A DNA stretch of 64,000 nt from PALSA-505 sp036267135 (GTDB lineage Bacteria; Actinomycetota; Actinomycetes; Streptosporangiales; Streptosporangiaceae), in NCBI GenBank assembly GCA_036267135.1, contig DATAWQ010000037.1:1-64000 (forward strand), in the 5' to 3' direction. The notes beneath the pieces were generated by a model, which saw only the letters and a list, made by a program, of their open reading frames with translations, did not search any database and was not told the DNA's origin. The position numbers and the translations under genes were made by a program. Position 1 is the stretch's first letter. The number at the start of each line of letters is the position of its first letter. Of this stretch, positions 43,701 through 53,668 are shown one piece after another.

Positions 43701-44007
43701 TTCGATCGTCCCTGCGGTAGATAGTGGAGATCTCTACCGACAGCATGAAGCGAACCGGGCGGTCGCAGCTTGGCGCAGTTTTACGTCGCAATTGCGTCTG
43801 GAGATCTTCCCGCAGCTTGAACAGGCCTGGCTCGGCCGGGACAAGCGACTCCTTCAGTTCTTCGGACCACGCGGGATGGGTGAAGTCGCCGGTGCCCACC
43901 ACCGTGATCCCTTTCCGCAGCGCCCACCAGGCAAGATTCGGTATGTCGCAGTCTTTGCTGCAGGCGCGTGAGAACCTGGAGTGGATGTGGGTATCCGCGT
44001 GGAACAT
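40732..44007 (-). CDS. EndoQ-like PHP nuclease fused to UvrD/PcrA helicase
   Basis: A 1091-residue fusion. Residues 1-~410 are a PHP domain with metal ligands HADTHIHSRFS near the start and a CxxC-bearing segment (ICPKCDKPLT) matching endonuclease Q, which nicks 5' of deaminated bases and abasic sites. A Pro/Ala/Thr-rich linker follows. From ~495 comes a superfamily 1A helicase: Walker A GPGTGKT near 518, DEYQDIN, GDPDQAIYGFRG, TNYRSAP, TLHAAKGLEYDVVFL and VGMTRARARLFL. It likely couples damage incision to unwinding. The start is ATG 44007; a longer frame to 44187 lacks a better start. Confidence 0.87.
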   Translation of the reverse strand: MFHADTHIHSRFSRACSKDCDIPNLAWWALRKGITVVGTGDFTHPAWSEELKESLVPAEPGLFKLREDLQTQLRRKTAPSCDRPVRFMLSVEISTIYRRDDRTRKVHHLLYAPTFEAADRITTALSKIGNLASDGRPILGLDSRDLLEITLNGGPGCYLVPAHVWTPWFAVLGSKSGFDRVADCYADLADHVFAVETGLSSDPPMNWMCSTLDSYRLVSNSDAHSPPMLGREATTFSTGLDYFEMADALRTGDGLAGTIEFYPEEGKYHLDGHRKCGVRLEPEQTRDYRGICPKCDKPLTVGVLNRVAMLADRPLGYQPAKAPSSTNLIRLPQIIGEIMSVGPQSKKVAAEAGKLVAALGPEIEILTDAPLDEITKIGGGLLAEAIARLRRGEVIREAGFDGEYGTVRLMHPGDLAPADALFDLPPAAPKAAPPATTQAAPPPTTRPTPATPAHSAVAPPANSTPSATETTSATPAHPAATVTTAAPADGPGAALLERLDPQQRAAVTASGPVLIVAGPGTGKTRTLTHRIAYLIATGRVQPGQCLAITFTRRAAEEMRERLAALVGPASKRLTVTTFHGLGLQILRENHELAGFGPDVKVADEAATLAVATALAGSATAGQRLLAQAATDPAVKADLLAELGRRDLVDFDSLIDLPVALLRREPVLRAVLRDRWPCVSVDEYQDINEPQYTLLRQLTAGSPADASLTMIGDPDQAIYGFRGSDVGFFLRFPADFPRATTIDLTTNYRSAPAIVAASMQAVAPATLMPGRELQAAQPPPPRSRPASIVFHEVPNERAEAEWIAAETDRLLGGASFHSLDSGRADGQGHGGLGLADVAILYRTDSQAAFLTQALTRAGLPFQKRSHDRLAQRAAVPEIIREMRLAATPHSATAAPTSLPDPAGALNPPIPTTATPDVADAKTVTSRLREAVRRLTAGESAPVAADIRAAGEVLRPLADRCGRDMQQFLTEIAVGAEADALDPRADAVTLLTLHAAKGLEYDVVFLAGCERGLLPLWIPGTDRDEAEERRLLFVGMTRARARLFLTCAATRTRYGADRPSGPSLFLSAIAPNLLSRTTPPTARPRAARQLRLL

Positions 44008-44258
44008 GCCACCGTCGCTAACTTGGGCCGGTTGCGGGAAAGTATGCTGCCGCCGATCCTGCCACGCGGCACCGACAGGTGACCGCCTGCCGGGCCGTTT
44101 GGGGGCATGCGTCACAATGCCTAGACAGGGCGCGTGGCGCTGGCCATGTTGTACTGGCCATATCACACGGCGCTGCACGTTAGGCACAAGTATCGCTGGT
44201 GCGAGGTTCTCCGGTGCTCAAAGGGACCGGAGTGAAGTAGCGGAAGGAGTGAGACGAC

Positions 44259-44507
44259 TTGCAGGACCTGGCTGTGCTCACGCCATCGCTGATTGTGTGC
44301 GTGGCCTTCCTCGCCGGGGTGTTCGCCCTGCTGCGCCATGAGATGGCGCCGAAGCGGCGCAACCGTGAAGACGGCAGCTCGGCCGCGGATATGTCGGCCG
44401 GTGACCCGATTTCTGCCCAGGAAGAGTCGGCGGCAACTACTACACCTGAGCCTGATGAGGCGGGAGATCAGCCGGCTGGAAGGCGTTCGCCGGGGCGGGC
44501 GCGATAG
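44259..44507 (+). CDS. Small single-span membrane protein of unknown function
   Basis: An 82-residue frame with one membrane segment (LIVCVAFLAGVFALL, about 11-25) followed by a short basic stretch and a long acidic, Ser/Ala/Pro-rich tail expected to be disordered and cytosolic. I do not recognise a family. It starts at TTG 44259 after GGAAGGAG. A small gene occupies the same place before lsr2 in relatives, which supports it being real, but expression is unproven. Confidence 0.6.
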   Translation: MQDLAVLTPSLIVCVAFLAGVFALLRHEMAPKRRNREDGSSAADMSAGDPISAQEESAATTTPEPDEAGDQPAGRRSPGRAR

Positions 44508-44518
44508 TCGGCCTTGCC

Positions 44519-44538
44519 GGATTCATGTAGATGAATCC
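44519..44538. promoter_or_regulatory. Perfect inverted repeat between small membrane gene and lsr2
   Basis: GGATTCAT (44519-44526) and ATGAATCC (44531-44538) around GTAG form an 8-bp dyad 12 nt after the stop codon. It could be a weak terminator or a protein-binding operator upstream of lsr2. Confidence 0.4.
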
Positions 44539-44629
44539 CGATGCTGATTACGCAGAGTTACAGGAGCCATTCGTACAGCTTGCTTCCTCTTCTAGAGAAA
44601 AACTCATGGGCGATTCTCCGTGTCAGGAA

Positions 44630-44659
44630 TTGTCAAGGCAAGTAGCCCGGGTATATGTT
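44630..44659 (+). promoter_or_regulatory. Probable lsr2 promoter
   Basis: TTGTCA (44630-44635) with TATGTT (44654-44659) at 18 nt, or overlapping TATATG (44652-44657) at 16 nt. It lies 45-50 nt before the lsr2 ATG in a local AT-rich tract, which Lsr2 itself could bind for autoregulation. Confidence 0.55.
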
Positions 44660-44702
44660 TGCTGCCTAAATATACTTACTCCCAGCGAAGGGCTGGCACC
44701 CC

Positions 44703-45035
44703 ATGGCTCAGAAGGTGAAGGTGACGGTCGTCTGCGACCTTCCCCACGACGGCGAGGTCGAAGGACAGGAGACAGTTCAGTTCTCCTTTGACGGCAGCGC
44801 CTACGAGATCGACCTATGCCCCAAGCACACCAAGGAACTGCGGGAAAAGATGGGGCAGTATGCAGACCACGCGCGCAGGGCGAGCGGCGGCGGACGGCGG
44901 CGGCGGCCGCGTAGCGGGCCGGGCCGTGAGCGTAGCGGAGAAATCAGGGCGTGGGCCAAGCAGCGCGGTTACAAGGTGAGTGAGCGCGGCCGCATTCCCG
45001 CCACCATCATTGCCGAGTACGAAGCAAACCACTAA
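44703..45035 (+). CDS. lsr2: Lsr2 nucleoid-associated xenogeneic silencer
   Basis: A 110-residue Lsr2. The N-terminal dimerisation domain (KVKVTVVCDLPHDGE, VQFSFDGSAYEIDLCPKHTKELREKMGQYADHAR) is followed by a basic Gly/Arg linker and the C-terminal DNA-binding domain. That domain carries the RGR minor-groove hook within SERGRIPATIIAEYEA. It silences AT-rich foreign DNA and bridges the nucleoid, so the AT-rich Fic/HTH segment at the left edge is the kind of target expected. The order lsr2-clpC is conserved in actinomycetes. A terminator follows. Confidence 0.96.
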   Translation: MAQKVKVTVVCDLPHDGEVEGQETVQFSFDGSAYEIDLCPKHTKELREKMGQYADHARRASGGGRRRRPRSGPGRERSGEIRAWAKQRGYKVSERGRIPATIIAEYEANH

Positions 45036-45176
45036 GCGAAGTAAGGGCCGGCCGAGAGGCGCGGGCCGTCTTGCCCGGCTAACCGTGTCCTCATCCCACA
45101 CATCGGCAGCACGCCGGGCGGTGAAGAGGGATGGGGACCCAGGCGGGGGATATCTGTACTTCCTGCGACTGCTGCG

Positions 45177-45203
45177 CGGCCCGCTGCCATCGGCAGCGGG
45201 CCG
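45177..45203 (+). terminator. lsr2 terminator
   Basis: A perfect 12-bp stem (45177-45188 with 45192-45203), a 3-nt ATC loop and a following TTCGCTT, about 140 nt past the lsr2 stop codon. The stem is strong and the tail weakly T-rich. Confidence 0.65.
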
Positions 45204-45219
45204 TTCGCTTGCGGCGTAC
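45202..45219 (+). promoter_or_regulatory. Candidate ClgR box upstream of clpC
   Basis: CGTTCGCTTGCGGCGTAC carries the CGC-N5-GCG core with matching flanks of the actinomycete ClgR operator. ClgR activates clpC and clpP in Streptomyces and corynebacteria. It lies ~170 nt before the clpC ATG and abuts the lsr2 terminator. A match of this short degenerate motif in GC-rich DNA could be chance. Confidence 0.4.
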
Positions 45220-45388
45220 TCGGAACACCTGTGCCCCTTCACGAGGTTGGATGGGATGAAGGCCCGTTATCGGGGAACGTCTTCGGCGTGTGGTGTGCGC
45301 GGACGGCGTGGCCCGGCACCTGGCTAGGTTGCGGGAAGGACAGAACCGGACGTCCCGGGTCTGCCGACCGCTCTGTGAGGAGCGCGAG

Positions 45389-47953
<2,565 letters not shown>

Positions 47954-47966
47954 TAAGCCTGGGTGC

Positions 47967-48001
47967 CAGCGAGCCGCCTGCGTTCAGCAGGCGGCTCGCT
48001 G
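47967..48001. terminator. clpC / mutY terminator
   Basis: A perfect 15-bp stem (47967-47981 with 47987-48001) with a GTTCA loop lies 14 nt after the clpC stop codon and downstream of the convergent mutY. It is probably bidirectional. Confidence 0.75.
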
Positions 48002-48075
48002 TGCGTTCCGGACGGGCCGGGGCAGACGCGCCGGGCGGGGGCACCGGGGCTGCCTGCAGGCGGGCTCAGGCGGGC

Positions 48076-48963
48076 TCAGGCGGTCGGGAGGGTGAAGGTG
48101 TTGTGGTCGTGCGGCTCGACCAGGCCGTCGGCCACCAGGCCGTCCAGGGCGCGGGCCCGGCGGATGGGGTCGGGCCAGGCGGGGACGAGCTGGCCAGCGG
48201 TGAGCGGGCTCTGGGCGTCGCGGAGCAGGGCCATGAGGGCGCCGCGGCATTGCCGGTCGGTGCCCTCGTAGCGCTGGGTGGGGCGCTTGACGCCGGATTC
48301 CGGGCGGCCCGACAGCAGCCAGACACAGTCTGCCGCCACCGGGCACTGCGCGCAGCGCGGCCGGGCGGCGGTGCAGACCAGGGCGCCCAGTTCCATCACG
48401 GCCACCGACCAGCGGGCGGCGGTGGCCGGCTCGGCGGGGAGCAGGGACTCGGCCAGCCTGGCTTCGGCGGCGGACTGGCTGGGGGCGGGGAACTGGCGGC
48501 CGGTGATCAGGCGGGCCAGCACGCGGCGGACATTGGTGTCGAGCACCGCGTGCCGCTGGCCGAACGCGAAGCTGGCTATCGCTGCCGCGGTGTAACCGCC
48601 GACGCCGGGCAGGCCGAGCAGCGCCGCGTGTGCTTGCGGCACCTCGCCGCCGTACTGTTCGGTGAGGATGCGTGCGGTGGCGTGCAGCCGCAGGGCCCGT
48701 CGTGGGTAACCGAGCCTGCCCCACTGCCTGACCGCTTCCCCGGCCGGAGCGGCGGCCAGCGCCTTCGGATTCGGCCAGCGTTCCAGCCAGGCGCGATAGG
48801 CGGGCAGCACCCGGGTGACCGGCGTCTGCTGGAGCATGAACTCGCTCACCAGCACGGCCCACGGCGATGCGTCAGGCCGGCGCCACGGCAGGTCCCGCTG
48901 GTGCTCCCCATACCAGGACAGGACCGCCCAGGACAAGACCGCGTCATGCTGCCGTTGCGTCAT
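48076..48963 (-). CDS. mutY: A/G-specific adenine glycosylase
   Basis: A 295-residue HhH-GPD glycosylase that removes A opposite 8-oxoG. It has EFMLQQTPVTRVLPAYRAW, the LPGVGGYTAAAIASFAFG hairpin, catalytic Asp in HAVLDTNVRRVL and a C-terminal [4Fe-4S] cysteine cluster (CTAARPRCAQCPVAADC). The C-terminal domain is short, as in other actinobacteria. The start is ATG 48963 with GGCGGGG upstream; a TTG three codons earlier is possible. Its repair role fits the neighbouring radA and EndoQ-helicase genes. Confidence 0.94.
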   Translation of the reverse strand: MTQRQHDAVLSWAVLSWYGEHQRDLPWRRPDASPWAVLVSEFMLQQTPVTRVLPAYRAWLERWPNPKALAAAPAGEAVRQWGRLGYPRRALRLHATARILTEQYGGEVPQAHAALLGLPGVGGYTAAAIASFAFGQRHAVLDTNVRRVLARLITGRQFPAPSQSAAEARLAESLLPAEPATAARWSVAVMELGALVCTAARPRCAQCPVAADCVWLLSGRPESGVKRPTQRYEGTDRQCRGALMALLRDAQSPLTAGQLVPAWPDPIRRARALDGLVADGLVEPHDHNTFTLPTA

Positions 48964-49041
48964 CCCCGCCAAGATAGCCTCCGCACCTGGACGCCGGCGG
49001 GTCGGCGGGATTACTCAGCGTAAGAGCAGCATACTGTGTGC

Positions 49042-49854
49042 ATGGATCCGATTACCCCACGTAACCGGAACCGGGAGAGCGGGCCGGGCGGCCGGCAGGT
49101 CACGCCGGAGGTCTACTGGCGCAGGAGACTGTTCGCACTCGCGGCAGGCCTGGCGGTCTTCGGGCTGCTGGCCTGGGCGGTCGGCGGTGCCGCGTCCCAC
49201 CCGAGGGCGGCGGCGACTTCATTCAACCAGCCGCAGCAGCAGGACAGCCCGACCGGCTTCCCGACGCCGACCATGTCCAGCGTGTCACCGATGATCTCAC
49301 CGAGCGTGTCGTCCGGTCCGTCGACGTCGTCCAGCGGGTCGCCATCGCCGTCACCGTCCGCCAGCGGCGGCAAGGATCACGGCAAGCACGCCAAGAAGGC
49401 CAAAAAGCCGGCCAAGCACCACCAAGCCAAGACGCACGCGCGGACGGGCGGGATCAACGCCCCCGGTGATGACTGCCCCGGCCATGACGTCGTGATCAGC
49501 CTGACCGCCAACGGCGACAGCTTCGGCGTCGGCGGGCACCCCGAGTTCACCGTGGACGTGGTCTCCACGGCGGGCAAGACCTGCGCGTTCAACATCGGCG
49601 CCAAGTACCTGACCGCGGTTGTCGAGTCGGGTGGGGTCAGGGAATGGGGCTCGGCCGACTGCTACCACGGCGCGGGGAGCCAGGTCGCCATGCTGCACCG
49701 CGGCGTGCCCGTGCGGCGGAAGTTCAGCTGGGACCGGATGCTCTCCTCGCCGGGGTGCCACCTGGCCCCCACGCACGCGCGACCGGGCACCTACACGGCC
49801 ACCGTGTCGGACGCCGGGGTGCACAGCCGCACCGTCGTCTTCACCCTGCGCTGA
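49042..49854 (+). CDS. Secreted/membrane-anchored protein of unknown function
   Basis: A 270-residue frame: one N-terminal membrane segment (LFALAAGLAVFGLLAWAVGG, ~31-50), a long Ser/Pro/Thr then Lys/His-rich low-complexity linker, and a C-terminal ~130-residue beta-rich domain. That domain has four cysteines (DDCPGHD, KTCAFNI, ADCYHG, SPGCHL), likely disulfides outside the cell. No family recognised. The same kind of gene sits between mutY and radA in relatives, so I regard it as real. A GTG six bases upstream is an alternative start. Confidence 0.75.
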   Translation: MDPITPRNRNRESGPGGRQVTPEVYWRRRLFALAAGLAVFGLLAWAVGGAASHPRAAATSFNQPQQQDSPTGFPTPTMSSVSPMISPSVSSGPSTSSSGSPSPSPSASGGKDHGKHAKKAKKPAKHHQAKTHARTGGINAPGDDCPGHDVVISLTANGDSFGVGGHPEFTVDVVSTAGKTCAFNIGAKYLTAVVESGGVREWGSADCYHGAGSQVAMLHRGVPVRRKFSWDRMLSSPGCHLAPTHARPGTYTATVSDAGVHSRTVVFTLR

Positions 49855-49887
49855 CCGGGCCGCGGCGGCGCGCCCTGAGCCGGAGCG

Positions 49888-51345
49888 TCAGTCGGGCGGT
49901 TCGGCGCCGGGCACCGCGCAGTCGCCCAGGATGACGGCGATCGCCGCGGTCACGTCGGCAACCTCCCTGATCTCCATGGGCTGGCCGTGGCTGTCCCGGT
50001 CCGCCGGCTCCAGCGAAGGCGGGGCGGTGGAAGGGAGGGCGGCCGAAGCCACCGGCACGATCGCCCGCCGGAAGCCGAGCCGCTGCGCCTCGGCGATCCG
50101 CCTCGCCAGGGCGGGCACCCGGCGTATCTCGCCGGCCAGGCCGACCTCACCGATGGCCACCACGTCGCTGGGCACGCTCAGGTTGGCCCGGCAGCTCGCG
50201 ATGGCCAGCACCACCGCCAGGTCGACCGAAGGCTCGGTGAGCTTCACCCCGCCCACCGTGGCCGCGAACACGTCGTGCCGCTCCAGGTTCATCTTGATCC
50301 GCTGCTTCAGCACGCCGATCAGCATTCCCAGCCGGGACGAGTCGAGGCCCGAGGTGACCCGGCGCGGCAGGTCGGCGCCGGACCGGCCGGTCAGCGCCTG
50401 CACCTCGGCCACCAGGGCGCGGCGGCCCTCCATCGTTACGGTCACACATGTGCCCGGCACCGGCTCGCAGCGCTGGGACAGAAACAGGCCGCTCGGGTCC
50501 GGCAGCCCGATCAAGCCGTACTCGCCCAGGTCGAAACAGCCGATCTCATCGGTCGGGCCGAACCGGTTCTTGACCGCGCGGACGATGCGCAACTGGGAGT
50601 GCCGGTCGCCCTCGAACTGCAGCACGACGTCCACCAGGTGCTCCAGGGCCCGCGGCCCGGCGATCGCGCCGTCCTTGGTCACATGGCCGACCAGCACGGT
50701 GGTCATCATGCGTTCCTTGGCGATCACGGCCAGGGCCGAGGCCACCGCCCTGACGTGGGTCACGCCGCCCGGAGTGCCGTCCACCCCGGAGGCGGTGACG
50801 GTCTGCACCGAGTCCACGATGAGCAACTGGGGCTGCACCGCCTCGACGTGCCCGAGCACCGCGGACAGGCTGTTCTCGGCGGCCAGGAAGAGCTGCGGGT
50901 GCAGGGCGCCGACCCGGTCCGCGCGCAGCCGCACCTGGGCCGCGGGCTCCTCACCAGTCACGTAAAGCACCGGGCCGTGCGCGGCCGCCTGGGCGCACGC
51001 TTCGAGCAGCAGGGTCGACTTGCCCACCCCGGGCTCGCCGGCCAGCAGCAGCAACGCCCCCGGCACGAACCCGCCACCGAGCACGCGGTCGAGCTCGCCC
51101 ATCCCGGTCGGCCTGGTCACGGCCGCGCTGGCGTCCACCTCGCCGATCGGGACCGCCGGCGTGCGCACCGGCCCCGCTGCCACGGCCCGCAGCCCGGCCT
51201 GCGCCAGCGCCGGGACCGCGGCCTCGTCGACCGTGCCCCAGGCCTGGCATTCCCCGCACCGGCCCACCCATTTCATGGTGCGCCAGCCGCAGGCCGAGCA
51301 CTGGTAGGCCGCGGTCGCCGCCGACCCGGTGGATGACTTCGCCAT
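49888..51345 (-). CDS. radA: DNA repair protein RadA (Sms)
   Basis: A 485-residue RecA-like protein that processes recombination intermediates. It has the N-terminal C4 zinc finger (C16, C19, C30, C33), Walker A GEPGVGKSTLL, the family-specific KNRFG motif (VKNRFGPTDEIG) and a C-terminal Lon-like domain (SVDLAVVLAIASCRANL, AIGEVGLAGEIRRV). Length and order of domains are standard. It is convergent with the upstream membrane protein and divergent from the sugar-isomerase gene. Confidence 0.97.
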   Translation of the reverse strand: MAKSSTGSAATAAYQCSACGWRTMKWVGRCGECQAWGTVDEAAVPALAQAGLRAVAAGPVRTPAVPIGEVDASAAVTRPTGMGELDRVLGGGFVPGALLLLAGEPGVGKSTLLLEACAQAAAHGPVLYVTGEEPAAQVRLRADRVGALHPQLFLAAENSLSAVLGHVEAVQPQLLIVDSVQTVTASGVDGTPGGVTHVRAVASALAVIAKERMMTTVLVGHVTKDGAIAGPRALEHLVDVVLQFEGDRHSQLRIVRAVKNRFGPTDEIGCFDLGEYGLIGLPDPSGLFLSQRCEPVPGTCVTVTMEGRRALVAEVQALTGRSGADLPRRVTSGLDSSRLGMLIGVLKQRIKMNLERHDVFAATVGGVKLTEPSVDLAVVLAIASCRANLSVPSDVVAIGEVGLAGEIRRVPALARRIAEAQRLGFRRAIVPVASAALPSTAPPSLEPADRDSHGQPMEIREVADVTAAIAVILGDCAVPGAEPPD

Positions 51346-51477
51346 GGCCGCACGCTAGCCGCCGCCTCTGACATTCACCGGGGCGGTCAGCGCCGGGCAG
51401 CGACCGGCATAAGCTAACAGTCTGTATGGCGAGGCAGCGGTAGGGCGCAGGGGAGCGCTAAGGCTCAGGGAGAGGCG

Positions 51478-52308
51478 TTGACGAAGACAGCCGGAGAGCC
51501 GCGCACACCCGTCGTCCTGTCCACCAGCTCCGTCTACCCAGACAGCACGCCGGACGCGTTCGAGATGGCCGCCAGGCTCGGTTATGACGGCGTCGAGGTC
51601 ATGGTCTACACCGACCCGGTCAGCCAGAACGTGGACGTCCTGCAGCGCCTGTCGGACTATCACCAGATCCCGGTGCTCGCCGTGCACGCGCCGTCCCTGC
51701 TGCTGACCCAGCGGGTGTGGGGCCGGGACGCCTGGGGCAAGCTGCACAAGTCCAAGGACGCGGCGGAACGGCTCGGCGCCCGGGTGGTGGTGCTGCATCC
51801 GCCGTTCCGCTGGCAGCGGGAGTACGCCCGCGACTTCGAGACCGGGCTGGCCGCGATGAGCGAGGAAACCGACGTGATCTTCGCGGTCGAGAACATGTAC
51901 CCGCTGCGGGCCCGGGCCACCGAGGTGGTGCCGTACGCGCGGCACTGGGATCCGGTCGGCCAGGACTACCCGCACGTCACGCTCGACCTCTCGCACACCG
52001 CCGCGTCCGGCTCCGACGCGCTGGCCATGGCCGCCGACCTGGGCGACCGGCTGGTCCACGTGCATCTGGCCGACGGCACCGGCGCGGTCATGCCGCCGGA
52101 CGAGCACCTGGTCCCCGGCCGCGGCACCCAGCCGTGCGCGGCCCTGCTCACCAGGCTCAGCGCCGCCGGCTACCCGGGCAGCGTCGTGCTCGAGGTGAAC
52201 ACCCGCCGGGCCCTGTCCAAGGACGAACGGCAGGCCGACCTGGCCGAGTCGCTCGCGTTCGCCCGCAAGCACCTGGGCCAGACCGCGGAGCGAGTGGCCG
52301 CACACTAG
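51478..52308 (+). CDS. Sugar phosphate isomerase/epimerase family protein (TIM barrel)
   Basis: A 276-residue xylose-isomerase-like TIM barrel. STSSVYPDSTPDAFEMAARLGYDGVEVMV, VFAVENMYPLRA (metal-site Glu) and a C-terminal VHLADGTG and VLEVNTRRALSK fit the AP_endonuc_2 superfamily. Members include sugar isomerases and DNA repair nucleases; no choice is possible from sequence. The start is TTG 51478 after AGGGAG. A homologue sits beside radA in Streptomyces. Confidence 0.83.
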   Translation: MTKTAGEPRTPVVLSTSSVYPDSTPDAFEMAARLGYDGVEVMVYTDPVSQNVDVLQRLSDYHQIPVLAVHAPSLLLTQRVWGRDAWGKLHKSKDAAERLGARVVVLHPPFRWQREYARDFETGLAAMSEETDVIFAVENMYPLRARATEVVPYARHWDPVGQDYPHVTLDLSHTAASGSDALAMAADLGDRLVHVHLADGTGAVMPPDEHLVPGRGTQPCAALLTRLSAAGYPGSVVLEVNTRRALSKDERQADLAESLAFARKHLGQTAERVAAH

Positions 52309-52364
52309 GACGCGACCGGCCCGTCCTAATGTGCGGAACGGCCCAGGCCGCGGCCGGATCGGGC

Positions 52365-52790
52365 TCAGGCCTCCAGGATCAGCGTCACCGGGCCGTCGTT
52401 GACCAGCGCCACCTCCATGTGCGCGCCGAACACCCCGGTCTCCACGTGAGCCCCGAGCGCGCGCAGCGCGGCGACGAAGTCCGCCACCAGCGGTTCGGCC
52501 ACCGGCCCAGGCGCCGCGGCCAGCCAGGACGGACGGCGCCCCCGGCTGGTGTCGGCGTACAGCGTGAATTGGCTGATCACCAGCAGCGGCGCGGACAGGT
52601 CGGCCGCCGACCGCTCCCCGTCCAGGATCCGCAGGTGGTAGACCTTGCGGGCCAGCGCCGCCGCCGTCTGCGCGGTGTCGGAGTGGGTCACGCCCACCAG
52701 CACGACCAGGCCGGGCACCGGCAGCTTTCCGGTAACGGCGCCCGCCACGGTGACACTCGCCTGGCTGGCCCGCTGGACGACAGCTCGCAC
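52365..52790 (-). CDS. dtd: D-aminoacyl-tRNA deacylase
   Basis: A 141-residue DTD, a dimeric enzyme that frees tRNA charged with D-amino acids or glycine. Signatures: MRAVVQRASQASVTV, the SQFTLYADTSRGRRPSW motif and the C-terminal GxxG-type proofreading tail (GVFGAHMEVALVNDGPVTL, with NxGPVT). Length is normal. It is divergent from the BKACE gene. Confidence 0.96.
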   Translation of the reverse strand: MRAVVQRASQASVTVAGAVTGKLPVPGLVVLVGVTHSDTAQTAAALARKVYHLRILDGERSAADLSAPLLVISQFTLYADTSRGRRPSWLAAAPGPVAEPLVADFVAALRALGAHVETGVFGAHMEVALVNDGPVTLILEA

Positions 52791-52810
52791 GACAAGGCAT
52801 TCTGCCCTTG

Positions 52811-53668
52811 ATGACTACGAAGATGGCAACGAACACGCCCACCGCCACCACACTGATCACGGTCGCGCCCACCGGCGCCGAGGCCGACAAGGCCAAGCAT
52901 CCGCCGCTGCCGGTCACCATCGACGAGCTGGTGGCCACCGGCCGGCAGTGCGAGGCGGCCGGCGCCTCGGTGATCCACGTGCACATCAGGGACGACGAGG
53001 CCCGGCCCACCCTCGACCTGGCCAGGCTCAAGGACACCGTGCAGGCGCTGCGGGAGAACACCACCCTGATCGTTCAGCTGTCCACCGGCGGCGCGGTCAC
53101 CGACAGCTATGAGGACCGGCTGGCCGTACTGGACGCCGGCCCGGACGGCTGCTCGCTCACCTGCGGCACGGTGAACTTCGGCGACGACGTGTTCATGAAC
53201 CCGTGGACGTTCATCCGCGAGCTGTACCAGCGGACCAAGGACCTGCACGTGGTGCCGGAGTTCGAACTGTTCGACCTCGGTCACGTGGCCACCCTGAACC
53301 GGCTGCTTGACACCGACGGCGAGCCGTACGGCGGACACGTGCACTGCGACCTGGTCATGGGCGTCCCCGGCGGGATGAACGGTGACGCGGCCACGCTGGT
53401 GAGCGCCGTCGAGGCACTCCCGGCCGGCGCCACCTGGTCGGCCACCGGCATCGGCCGCAGCACCCTGCCGGTGATCTTCGCCGCGCTGTCGGCCGGCGGT
53501 CACCTGCGGGTCGGCATGGAAGACACCACCAGCTACGCGCGGGGCAGGCCGGTGGCCAGCAACGCCGAACTGGTCCAGCGCGCCGCCACGCTCACCGAAC
53601 TCGTCCAGCGTCCGCCCATGCGCCCCTACCAGGCGCGTGCTTTCCTGGGAGTAGACGATCGCAACTGA
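52811..53668 (+). CDS. 3-keto-5-aminohexanoate cleavage enzyme family protein (BKACE)
   Basis: A 285-residue TIM barrel of the BKACE (DUF849) family, which splits beta-keto acids with acetyl-CoA using a Zn site. Visible are ITVAPTGAEADK, the zinc-type HVHIRDD motif, FEVFDLGH-like PEFELFDLGHV and HVHCDLVMGVPGG. The family works on several beta-keto substrates, so the substrate is open. I use ATG 52811; ATG 52823 is possible. The 3' end overlaps the asparaginase by 11 nt. Confidence 0.87.
   Translation: MTTKMATNTPTATTLITVAPTGAEADKAKHPPLPVTIDELVATGRQCEAAGASVIHVHIRDDEARPTLDLARLKDTVQALRENTTLIVQLSTGGAVTDSYEDRLAVLDAGPDGCSLTCGTVNFGDDVFMNPWTFIRELYQRTKDLHVVPEFELFDLGHVATLNRLLDTDGEPYGGHVHCDLVMGVPGGMNGDAATLVSAVEALPAGATWSATGIGRSTLPVIFAALSAGGHLRVGMEDTTSYARGRPVASNAELVQRAATLTELVQRPPMRPYQARAFLGVDDRN

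Larger units (their letters stand above)
45036..45388 (+). other. lsr2-clpC intergenic region
   Basis: The 353-nt gap holds the lsr2 terminator, a ClgR-like box and the long clpC leader. A TAGGTT hexamer at 45325-45330 could be a -10 but lacks a good -35. Frames crossing this stretch are 5' extensions of clpC with no coding support. Confidence 0.45.
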
